Shown here: piece by piece, positions 1-6,337 of the stretch
How positions within the stretch are numbered: position 1 is the first letter of the stretch
Layout of the letters: the number at the start of each line of letters is the position of its first letter
DNA from: PVC group bacterium
Lineage (GTDB): Bacteria; Verrucomicrobiota; Kiritimatiellia; SS1-B-03-39; UBA6053
Direction of reading: 5' to 3'
NCBI GenBank assembly: GCA_003565035.1
Contig: PXDP01000364.1
Span: 1-9,584, forward strand
Length of the DNA stretch: 9,584 nucleotides
The notes under the pieces: model-generated
What the model was told of the DNA's origin: nothing
Databases searched by the model: none
What the model saw: the letters and a program-made list of their open reading frames with translations, nothing else
Made by a program: the position numbers and the translations under genes

Positions 1-118
1 CCGGACAACTGTCCTCCAGGTCGAGCATGATCACATCCGCAGTGGATGCGGCGGCTTTGGCGTGCATGGAATTCCGGTGGCCCGGAACGGACAAAATACT
101 GCGTCTGAGTTGATTCAT
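1..118 (-). CDS. CitE / HpcH-HpaI aldolase family lyase, N-terminal fragment
   Basis: The first 39 codons of a gene that runs off the left edge. The product starts MNQLRRSILSVPGHR, followed by a Lys-Ala pair (residues 21-22) and the stretch ADVIMLDLEDS at residues 27-37. This 'RS-x-L-x-VPG ... KA ... AD-x-x-x-LDLED' layout is characteristic of the CitE-like branch of the HpcH/HpaI family: citrate lyase beta subunit, malyl-CoA and beta-methylmalyl-CoA lyases. These are Mg-dependent TIM-barrel enzymes that cleave or form C-C bonds in CoA thioesters or acyl-carrier-bound citrate. The metal-binding and catalytic residues lie beyond the fragment, so the substrate cannot be chosen. ATG at 118 is used because the conserved RS motif begins only five residues later. 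No convincing Shine-Dalgarno precedes it. It follows the H-X9-DG-like gene by 54 bp on the same strand and may be the last operon gene or have its own promoter. Confidence 0.8.
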   Translation of the reverse strand, partial: MNQLRRSILSVPGHRNSMHAKAAASTADVIMLDLEDSCP

Positions 119-172
119 GCGCGAGGGGTTACCAAAGTTTCCCGGCGGAATCGAGCCTTTCCCGACCGCGCA

Positions 173-691
173 TCAGTCAAATTGGACCGGAAGACTGTGC
201 GGCGGGAGCAGGGTGCGTTCGACCCGCCGGTCGGTATAGAGGATGTTGTAGCCGCCAAAATGCGGGCCGGGCACCCGGTCATCCAAGGCCTGAAGATCCA
301 CAAGTACCCAGGTGGGTTCCGGCCGGTTCAGCAGCGAGGTGTTGTTCAGGGCGGGATTCCAAAGATAACTGATCCCATGTTCCCGGAGCACGCCCGAGGC
401 GGAGGGACACACCGCATCCGCAGGGTCCAGTCCGTAGGTTTTCAGGACATAGACCAGGCTTTCGGGATCGTTGAGCGGATCCTGCGGAAACAATTTCAGG
501 GACGGCAGATAGCCGTGATCGTTTTCATAGAGCCGGAGAACATCGTAGATCCGCAGCAGGTTCTGTTCGCACCCCTGAGCTTCCCGCACCTGGCGTGTGA
601 GACGGTTGAGCATCCAGATCAGACTGAAAAGCATCAGAAAAATGAAGACCCAGGGCCAGAACGCTTTTGGGGTTGGACGGCGGCGGCTCAT
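173..691 (-). CDS. Membrane-anchored protein with an H-X9-DG-like C-terminus (pseudopilin relative)
   Basis: A 172-residue protein with a short basic N-terminus (RRR at 3-5), one hydrophobic segment at about 11-28 and an extracytoplasmic remainder. After the membrane segment comes CEQNLLRIYDVLRLYENDHG (41-60), close to the 'C-x-x-N-L-x-x-I ... Y-x-x-D-x-G' opening of the soluble domain in DUF1559-type and other PVC-group pseudopilin-like proteins. Cys95-Pro96 resembles their conserved 'CP'. Near the end, His144, nine residues, then Asp154 (HFGGYNILYTD) fits the H-X9-DG motif of the prepilin-processing-associated domain, but Arg155 replaces Gly. The N-terminal prepilin cleavage motif (GFTLIE type) is absent, so it is probably a fixed membrane protein rather than an assembled pilin. 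The start at 691 overlaps the kinase stop (ATGA); an in-frame ATG at 730 is less likely because it lies inside the kinase and adds 13 non-hydrophobic residues. Exact function unknown. Confidence 0.8.
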   Translation of the reverse strand: MSRRRPTPKAFWPWVFIFLMLFSLIWMLNRLTRQVREAQGCEQNLLRIYDVLRLYENDHGYLPSLKLFPQDPLNDPESLVYVLKTYGLDPADAVCPSASGVLREHGISYLWNPALNNTSLLNRPEPTWVLVDLQALDDRVPGPHFGGYNILYTDRRVERTLLPPHSLPVQFD

Positions 692-2322
692 AGGCGCCCT
701 TTCAGATAGGCCGCCATCGGCAGCGGCCACTCAAGCGGGGAACCGCTTTCACGGATAATCTCGTCCAGACGCCGCACCAGCAGTGCCCGCTCCTGATTGC
801 CCCGCTGCCGGATCACCTCGGCAATCAGCGCTTTGGCCCGCAGGCGGCTCTGCCATTCTTCGCGATGAACCGCCCATTGCTCCGGGAAGGGTCCGCCCAG
901 CGCCACAGAAAACATTTGCGGATACGGACCGGACTGCAGCGCCTCCATGGCCGTATGCAAGGCCCGGGCTTCGGAGACCCGCCCGTCCAGAATCAGCAGA
1001 AGACCGCCTTCAAAAGCCGCAATTTGCCGCATCAGCAACTCCGCGTCCTCACGCGCCCAAACTTCGCGGTAGAGTTCCAGAGCCCGCAGGCTGTTGTGCA
1101 GCATCATTTCCGCACGGGCCAGCTCCAGTTGCGAATCGGTGAGGGGTACAGTGAGGTTGAGATCGCGATTGATGCTCACGGCATACTGGAGCAGATCGCG
1201 GGCTTCAAGCCAGCGGCCGGCCCGCATGGCACTCCGGGCGGAGCGGACCGCCGGTTCGGAGATATTTTTGGTGGCAATGGCCTCGCGGACTTCCAGGCTG
1301 GTTTTAATGGCGCGGAAGATCAGAAGCTGCTGCTGGCTTTGCTGAAAATTCTCGCGCACGGCGGCGGCCACCACACCGAAGAACACCAGCAGTGTCACCG
1401 CCGCAAACAGGCGGGTCCGGTTGCGGATCGCCCAGAAACGGGCCGCCGTCCAGGGCGACACCCAGCGGCCGGCCACGGGTTTGCCTTCCAGAACACATTC
1501 CAGGTCATGCCCGAACTCCCTGGCGCTCCCGTACCGCTCCGCCGGATCTTTTTTGAGCGCCCGCAACAACACATAGGCCAGATCCCGGCTGATGCGGGCA
1601 TCCGCTTTGCGGGGATGCAGCGGGGGCAGCCGTTTCACGGCATCCAGAATGGTCGGTGTCGAAGGGTTTTCGGGAATTTCGTAGGGAATCCGGCCGGTCA
1701 GCGCCTCGTAGAGGACCACGGCCAGTGAATACACATCCGACGCTGGAGAAACCTCCTCGCCCCGGGCCTGCTCCGGTGACATGTACATCGGGGTTCCGGT
1801 CAGGGTTCCGCTCAGGGTCAGCGTGGGCCAGTCCATCAGTTCCGCCACCCCGAAATCGGCAAGCATCGGTTCATTAAATTCGTCCAGCAGGATATTTGAG
1901 GGCTTCACATCCCGGTGGATAATCTGATGCTCATGCGCATATTCCAGGGCCGAGGCAATTTTGATGGCGATATTCACCAGCAGATTCACCGGAGCGTCTT
2001 TGCCAATCAGAGCTTCCAGGGAACGGCTGTCGTCCACACGTTCCATGGCGATGTAATGATATTCCCCCTCGTTGCCGGTGGCATAGACGGTCAGAATGTA
2101 GGGGTGCCGCCGGAGTTTTTTTGTCGCCTCGGCTTCGCGCCGGAAGCGCTCCAGCATGGTATAGGACATGCCGCCACCGGCGCGGAACACCTTCAAGGCC
2201 ACGGAATGTCCGGTCGAATCCTCCGCGTCGTACACATCCGCCATGGCCCCCTGACCGAGACGACCGAGTATCCGGTATCCGCCCAGAATATCGGTTGGCA
2301 GTGTGTGCGAGGGTGAACTCAT
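688..2322 (-). CDS. Hanks-type (PknB-like) serine/threonine kinase, one membrane pass, helical periplasmic tail
   Basis: A 544-residue transmembrane Ser/Thr protein kinase. The catalytic domain spans about 14-280 and has every signature: glycine loop GRLGQGAMADVY (20-31), VALK with ATP-binding Lys44, an alpha-C Glu at 63 or 65, catalytic loop HRDVKPSN (136-143, Asp138 the base), DFG (156-158), SPE (182-184) and the DVYS aspartate (196). It is an RD kinase with several Thr residues (168-177) in the activation loop, so autophosphorylation is likely. A membrane segment follows at about 304-322. The remaining 220 residues are strongly helical, with Ala/Leu/Arg-rich helix pairs (about 357-383, 395-424, 430-461, 489-525) resembling TPR repeats, and would lie in the periplasm as a sensor or docking domain; no PASTA repeats are seen. 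The ATG at 2322 overlaps the isomerase stop (ATGA), and its own stop overlaps the next start, so the three genes are probably translationally coupled. Substrates unknown. Confidence 0.95.
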   Translation of the reverse strand: MSSPSHTLPTDILGGYRILGRLGQGAMADVYDAEDSTGHSVALKVFRAGGGMSYTMLERFRREAEATKKLRRHPYILTVYATGNEGEYHYIAMERVDDSRSLEALIGKDAPVNLLVNIAIKIASALEYAHEHQIIHRDVKPSNILLDEFNEPMLADFGVAELMDWPTLTLSGTLTGTPMYMSPEQARGEEVSPASDVYSLAVVLYEALTGRIPYEIPENPSTPTILDAVKRLPPLHPRKADARISRDLAYVLLRALKKDPAERYGSAREFGHDLECVLEGKPVAGRWVSPWTAARFWAIRNRTRLFAAVTLLVFFGVVAAAVRENFQQSQQQLLIFRAIKTSLEVREAIATKNISEPAVRSARSAMRAGRWLEARDLLQYAVSINRDLNLTVPLTDSQLELARAEMMLHNSLRALELYREVWAREDAELLMRQIAAFEGGLLLILDGRVSEARALHTAMEALQSGPYPQMFSVALGGPFPEQWAVHREEWQSRLRAKALIAEVIRQRGNQERALLVRRLDEIIRESGSPLEWPLPMAAYLKGRL

Positions 2323-3023
2323 GGATTCGGCTCTTGCTCAGGAATCCACAGCACGCGGGTGCGCTCAATGGTGATGTTTTTCCGGGGGGGGACCCCATTG
2401 GAGCGGGGGTCCGGATTCCCGGCAGCCTCCAGGGCCTTCACCACGTCCAGGCCTTCAACGACCTGACCAAACACCGAATATTGCATATCCAGGCTGCGCG
2501 CATCGGCAAAGGTGATAAAAAACTGGGACCCGGCACTGTTGCGCGCCTGCGAACGGGCCATGCTCAGAACGCCGGGACCGCGGTGCAGGCGGTCACGGTT
2601 CACTTCCAAATCAACCTGATAGCCGGGGCCGCCCATGCCCCGTCCAAGCGGACAGCCGCCCTGCGCCATGAATCCGGGAATGATCCGGTGAAAATTCAAG
2701 CCGTCATAAAAGCCCAGCAGGCTCAGGTACAGGACATTGCGCACATGATCCGGGGCCACATCCGGAAACAGTTCCGCCGTCATTTCCCCTTCGGAGGTCT
2801 CCAGGATCCACTGATAGGTGCCGCCGGCCTCAAACGGGACCGCCTCAAATTTTGGCAGCCGCGTCCGCCATCCATCACGGCCGGTGTCAATTCGTCCGGC
2901 GTCCCGGCGCTGATTGATGCTTTCCTGCATCAATGTAACTGCATCCTGCGGAGTAGCTTCCGAAGCAAGGATGACGTGGGCAAAGCAAGACAAAAACAGC
3001 AGGGAGCGGATAAGAGGTTTCAT
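2319..3023 (-). CDS. Exported cyclophilin-type peptidyl-prolyl cis-trans isomerase
   Basis: A 234-residue cyclophilin that interconverts cis and trans Xaa-Pro bonds in folding proteins. Residues 1-20 form a signal peptide (basic start, hydrophobic core, likely cleavage near ILA/SEA), so it acts in the periplasm. A linker of about 45 residues precedes the cyclophilin fold (about 68-225). The hallmark FHRIIPGFMAQGG lies at 111-123, with catalytic Arg113, and GSQFFIT at 165-171, with Gln167. The position matching Trp121 of human CypA appears to be Ser177, as in many bacterial cyclophilins with weak cyclosporin binding. It is the first gene of a coupled minus-strand series: its TGA overlaps the kinase ATG. 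An eight-C run (on the coding strand) lies about 24 codons before the stop. A Cys at residue 13 has a poor lipobox context, so a cleaved soluble form is favoured over a lipoprotein. Confidence 0.95.
   Translation of the reverse strand: MKPLIRSLLFLSCFAHVILASEATPQDAVTLMQESINQRRDAGRIDTGRDGWRTRLPKFEAVPFEAGGTYQWILETSEGEMTAELFPDVAPDHVRNVLYLSLLGFYDGLNFHRIIPGFMAQGGCPLGRGMGGPGYQVDLEVNRDRLHRGPGVLSMARSQARNSAGSQFFITFADARSLDMQYSVFGQVVEGLDVVKALEAAGNPDPRSNGVPPRKNITIERTRVLWIPEQEPNP
2384..2391. repeat. Eight-base G/C homopolymer inside the isomerase gene
   Basis: Eight consecutive G on the plus strand, read as C in the isomerase coding strand (codons for Val-Pro-Pro-Arg near residues 211-214). Loss of one base would move translation into a frame that stays open to about 1931, replacing the last 21 or so residues and reading past the kinase start. 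Present length keeps the gene intact. Slippage activity is conjecture. Confidence 0.6.
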
Positions 3024-3029
3024 GAGCGT

Positions 3030-3058
3030 ATATTGCCTCTAAAACGCCTGCTTGTCAA
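3030..3058 (-). promoter_or_regulatory. Candidate promoter for the isomerase-kinase operon
   Basis: On the minus strand a perfect TTGACA (3053-3058) is followed after 17 nt by CAATAT (3030-3035), a weak -10 box; shifting by one gives AATATA, also partial. The predicted transcript start falls almost on the ATG at 3023, so the mRNA would be leaderless or nearly so. This fits the absence of a well-placed Shine-Dalgarno. The -35 match is good but the -10 is poor, so confidence is modest. Confidence 0.35.
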
Positions 3059-3083
3059 TCGTGAGGACCTCTCCAGAAAATTT

Positions 3084-3109
3084 AGCGGGGGGATTGCAAA
3101 GAGCGGGGG
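3084..3109 (+). repeat. Direct repeat AGCGGGGG before the lipoprotein gene
   Basis: Two copies of AGCGGGGG, at 3084-3091 and 3102-3109, with starts 18 bp apart. A -10-like TACAAT (3110-3115) follows the second copy directly, and the first copy overlaps the place a -35 box would occupy; no standard -35 is present there. This arrangement would suit an activator or alternative sigma factor site, but only the repeat itself is certain. It lies 21 bp before the lipoprotein ATG within the divergent 106-bp gap. Confidence 0.45.
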
Positions 3110-3129
3110 TACAATGGTAAAGAACCTTC

Positions 3130-3579
3130 ATGCACAAATTCATCACCGTCGTATTTCTTTCCGTCCTGCTGGGCGGTTGCGTGACCCAAGGCCCCCGGTA
3201 TCAAATTTCCGTGGGCAACGAACATCCGCAGCGCAGCCTGCGTGAGGTTGAAGTGCTGGGCGACGGAAGAACGCTGCAGGAATTTTCCCGCATCGGCCCC
3301 ACCAAAAGCGCGGCCCTGCGGCCGCGGCGGGGGGCGCCGCCGCTGGAATTGACCGTGCGCTGGACCAATCCCGAAGGCAACCGCTTTGAACAGAGCTTCA
3401 ATCCCCGCGAGGAGATGCCCGTCAATTTCGAGGGCATGCTTTTTGTCAAAATCGGAGAGGATCAGCACTCTGAACTGGTCCGGATCGCCGCCACCTCCGA
3501 TGACGAATCCATCCTGCCCTGGAACGTTCCCGAAACCTGGGAAGGCTCTATCGGCATTCCGGGCATGGGCGAACGCTGA
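3130..3579 (+). CDS. Small lipoprotein of unknown function
   Basis: A 149-residue protein with a clear lipoprotein signal: MHKFITVVFL, then the lipobox LGGC with Cys17 as the lipidated residue. Val at +2 (not Asp) predicts outer-membrane delivery by the enterobacterial Lol rule, if that rule holds here. The mature part has alternating polar and hydrophobic stretches (about 25-115), such as LREVEVLGDGR and LELTVRWTNPEG, suggesting a small beta-sandwich; the acidic C-terminus ends in a Gly/Pro-rich tail. I do not recognise the family; a YcfL/DUF1425-like protein was considered but no firm motif supports it. It is transcribed divergently from the isomerase and lies 86 bp before the hydrolase gene on the same strand, so both may share a transcript. 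Confidence 0.8.
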   Translation: MHKFITVVFLSVLLGGCVTQGPRYQISVGNEHPQRSLREVEVLGDGRTLQEFSRIGPTKSAALRPRRGAPPLELTVRWTNPEGNRFEQSFNPREEMPVNFEGMLFVKIGEDQHSELVRIAATSDDESILPWNVPETWEGSIGIPGMGER

Positions 3580-3665
3580 GTTCGTTCCGACCCGGTCTTT
3601 ATTCCCTGCGCTGTATATTTTTTTCACATTTGTTTTCCTCCTGAATTCTGAATCACATTAGCCTT

Positions 3666-6284
3666 ATGAACCCTATGCAAAATACCCCCCCCCTCCTGAC
3701 CGCCCTGTTTGGAATCCTGCTTATGAGCACCTCCTGTGTATCCCGCACACCCCGAATCGCCTCCTCCGCCTGGCTTTCTTTGCCCGAAACCGAATTTTCA
3801 CCTGCCAACGCCACCCCCGAAGGCATTGAATTTCAGTTTGATCTCGGAACAGAACGGCGTAACTGGAACCATGCCCGCTGGGCCGTGCACCGATTTGAAA
3901 CGCCGCAAGACCTGAGCGGGGCGGACGGCATCCTGCTGGAAGTCACCACGCCCGTTCCCCGCCGGGATGTGCGCGTCGTTCTCGCAGTCCGTGAAGCCGA
4001 CGGAACCTGGTACACCCACCCTGATGCCGTCCACCTCTCCGCGGCCGACGGACGAAATCAGGGTCTGGCGCTCTTTGAGCATTTCGCCCTGCCGCTTTAC
4101 CACAATCCGCCGGGCGGCTCGTTCCGCGACAACAATGACCAACTCGACACCGACACCATCACCGGCGTGGCCCTTGGAATCGTCAACCCTCTGGGCGTGG
4201 GCGAGGTCTCGTTTACCCTCACCCGCCTGGACACAGTCCGTATTGAAAATCCTCCGGAGTCCGCCGCCGGCGCAGAAGTCAGCGGTCACCTGCTTAATCT
4301 CAACGGGACGGACACCCTGCCCTCCGGTCTCTTTGGCGGCTTTCACCTCGGAGACGGCCGGCACGAACGCTTCCGCCTGGCCGCCAACCGGACCATTCAC
4401 CATGATGGTGTAAGCGGACGCGCCCGCCTCGGAGAGGAATTCACCCCCATTTACATTAACACGATCGGCGACCGGGTCCGCCCCTCTCCCCGCCTGAGCC
4501 GCGCGAACTGGGCCGAACGCTCTGAGGCCCTTGGCCGGAATATGGGTCGCACCGCCCGGGAAGCAGACGCACCCCTGTTCATCGAATACTGGAACGAACC
4601 CTACCTGAACTGGGCTAATTTTAACCGGGCCAACTTTATCCCCCGCCATTACGATGTCAGCCGCGCCGAAGAAGGCGGACCTGTCCATATTCTTCACGAC
4701 GGCTCCGTCGCGCCGCATTTGATCTGGACGCGCGACCGCCGTCATTTCCGGCCCTTTATGATCTCAGGGGCTGTCAGTCGCCAACACCCCGATCTCGCCC
4801 ACTGGCGCCGGGGCCGGCGGGCGGACGGAAGTGTCCTCTCGTCCAGCGCCCAGCCTTACCGCAGCATGGAATCCTACTATGAAGGCCGCTGGGAGCCCGC
4901 CAGCCATCCGCCCAAAGACGTGGCCGACGGCGAAACCTACGAATACAAAGGGCAGACCCTCACCGCGTTCACCCCCTGGCACATCGTGGACACCACCCAG
5001 TTCACCTTCTGGTCCGGCAAAGGTATGGTCAAACACTACCTCGACCCCATGCTCGCGTTTGCCCGCGGCCTGCGGGAGGAAAACCCGGACGCGACTCTGA
5101 TTATCGGATGGGGCAACCGCCCCGGTGAGGATCACTGGGATTCCTTCCGCATGCTCTATCAGCCGGTTATTGATGCCGCCATCCATTACATCGACGCCTA
5201 CAACGACCATGATTACGGCGGTCACCCCGCCAACCTCAACGCCCAGTACGAAGTCGTCACCGCCTACGGAGTCACCCGCCACAATAAATGGCTCTACGCT
5301 TACAACACCGAGGCCGGCTCCAACAGCGATCCGCAGGTCTTTGCCGACACCGCCACCCATTCCGCCGACCTCGACAAATTCCACTGGGTCACCCGCAAAA
5401 TGATGCACGCCCTCGCCACCGTTCCCGACAAAGCCCGTGTTTTTCTGCATTTCGGCGACGGACGGAACACCGGCGGTTCCAACAGCCCCTGGTGGTCCGA
5501 TACCGGCGAAGGCCGCACCATGGAACTGCTCATCAACCTCCGCGGACGGCTCATGCATACCCGGAGCACCCATCAGGATCTCTATATTGTCGCCACCCTC
5601 GACGGCACCGACCCCTTTGCCCCCCGTCCCGGATTTCTGTCGGCGGACAAAGAATTTGTCGTCGCAGTCTTCAACGACCGGCAGGCGGCCCGGGACGTTC
5701 AGCTCGACTTCACCGCCCCCGGTGGCGCACAAATTGGCGCGGGACAACTCAACCGCTCCGAAGTTGTCAATGGAGAGGTCCATATCCGCAGCGAAACCGT
5801 TGCCGCGCGTGACAACCGTTTCAGCGACACCGTGACCCTGGCTCCGCGCGAACTGCGTGTGTACACCTTTCCCCTGCTGAACAGCGGCGACCTGACGGAA
5901 AACCCCGAAGACTGGGAGGGTGCCCTCCCCGTCGTTCAGCAGCGCCAGGTGTTCGCCCATACCCTCCTGCACGATCTTACGCCGGACACGCCCGTCTCCG
6001 AAGTTCTGACCCTGCCCGAGGAAAGCCTCGCGAACCTCCGGGCTGCCCGCATCCGCTTTGTCGGCCGCAACCTCGGCCCCGGTGACGTAACCGCGCACAT
6101 CAATGGGAACCCCTACACACTGCCCGCCGCCCTCCCGCCGGAGAACAACGACAAACTCCGGGATCTCTATATCGATCCCGCACATCTCACGCCCGAAACG
6201 GCCATCGAAGTCTCCATCACCGATCCCGATCGCGCCGGCGGCTTCCTCGGCATGTTCAGTCTTATCCTCGAATCCCTCGACTGA
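3666..6284 (+). CDS. Secreted putative clan GH-A glycoside hydrolase, family not assigned
   Basis: An 872-residue exported protein. The N-terminus has a hydrophobic core at 10-20 and Cys24 after MSTS, a weak lipobox, so it may be a surface lipoprotein. Residues about 35-195 look like a beta-sandwich resembling a carbohydrate-binding module. The central region (about 220-655) has the marks of a clan GH-A (beta/alpha)8 barrel: GLFGGF at 221-226 as a likely strand 1, IEYWNEP at 306-312 with Glu311 as candidate acid/base, YNDHDYGGH at 512-520, and YAYNTEAG at 544-551 with Glu549 as candidate nucleophile. Two beta-rich domains follow (about 660-735 and 755-872). The two glutamates are 238 residues apart, longer than usual for the clan, implying a large insertion around 320-450. 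GH39, GH86 and similar families were considered, but none can be chosen by eye. No transporter, sulfatase or SusC/D gene is adjacent, so the substrate is unknown. The ATG at 3666 is chosen because it gives the signal peptide; no Shine-Dalgarno is evident. Confidence 0.8.
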   Translation: MNPMQNTPPLLTALFGILLMSTSCVSRTPRIASSAWLSLPETEFSPANATPEGIEFQFDLGTERRNWNHARWAVHRFETPQDLSGADGILLEVTTPVPRRDVRVVLAVREADGTWYTHPDAVHLSAADGRNQGLALFEHFALPLYHNPPGGSFRDNNDQLDTDTITGVALGIVNPLGVGEVSFTLTRLDTVRIENPPESAAGAEVSGHLLNLNGTDTLPSGLFGGFHLGDGRHERFRLAANRTIHHDGVSGRARLGEEFTPIYINTIGDRVRPSPRLSRANWAERSEALGRNMGRTAREADAPLFIEYWNEPYLNWANFNRANFIPRHYDVSRAEEGGPVHILHDGSVAPHLIWTRDRRHFRPFMISGAVSRQHPDLAHWRRGRRADGSVLSSSAQPYRSMESYYEGRWEPASHPPKDVADGETYEYKGQTLTAFTPWHIVDTTQFTFWSGKGMVKHYLDPMLAFARGLREENPDATLIIGWGNRPGEDHWDSFRMLYQPVIDAAIHYIDAYNDHDYGGHPANLNAQYEVVTAYGVTRHNKWLYAYNTEAGSNSDPQVFADTATHSADLDKFHWVTRKMMHALATVPDKARVFLHFGDGRNTGGSNSPWWSDTGEGRTMELLINLRGRLMHTRSTHQDLYIVATLDGTDPFAPRPGFLSADKEFVVAVFNDRQAARDVQLDFTAPGGAQIGAGQLNRSEVVNGEVHIRSETVAARDNRFSDTVTLAPRELRVYTFPLLNSGDLTENPEDWEGALPVVQQRQVFAHTLLHDLTPDTPVSEVLTLPEESLANLRAARIRFVGRNLGPGDVTAHINGNPYTLPAALPPENNDKLRDLYIDPAHLTPETAIEVSITDPDRAGGFLGMFSLILESLD
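3685..3693 (+). repeat. Nine-C homopolymer at codons 7-9 of the hydrolase gene
   Basis: Nine consecutive C just after the start codon (Thr7-Pro8-Pro9). The current length is in frame. Reading with eight C gives a TGA two codons after the run; ten C gives a TGA about 40 codons later. The next in-frame ATG is codon 20, which would lose the export signal. This is the layout of a phase-variable contingency locus, but activity is not shown. Confidence 0.65.
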
Positions 6285-6337
6285 TCAACGGCTTACACCC
6301 GTCACCCAGCATTCCGCACCCCAAACGTCTTCCTCCC

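Noticed and set aside
865..1728. Plus-strand open frame (287 codons) opposite the kinase gene
   Set aside because: Antisense of the kinase domain and tail; composition is His/Gln/Arg/Pro-rich and unlike a folded protein.
2121..3245. Plus-strand open frame (374 codons) across the kinase, isomerase and lipoprotein starts
   Set aside because: It runs through three better-supported genes and the divergent intergenic gap, with no domain recognised.
3324..3340. GC-rich hairpin (6-bp stem, 5-nt loop) inside the lipoprotein gene
   Set aside because: It encodes an Arg/Pro/Gly-rich stretch in frame, has no T run, and such short GC stems are expected by chance here.
3614..3619. TATATT box before the hydrolase gene
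   Set aside because: It is a fair -10 match, but no -35 lies at a suitable distance and the leader would be about 40 nt without a ribosome site; not strong enough to call.
4764..6185. Long minus-strand open frame (473 codons) opposite the hydrolase gene
   Set aside because: Its translation is Gly/Val-rich with no recognisable domain, as expected from the antisense of GC-rich coding DNA. The plus strand encodes clear motifs across the same span.
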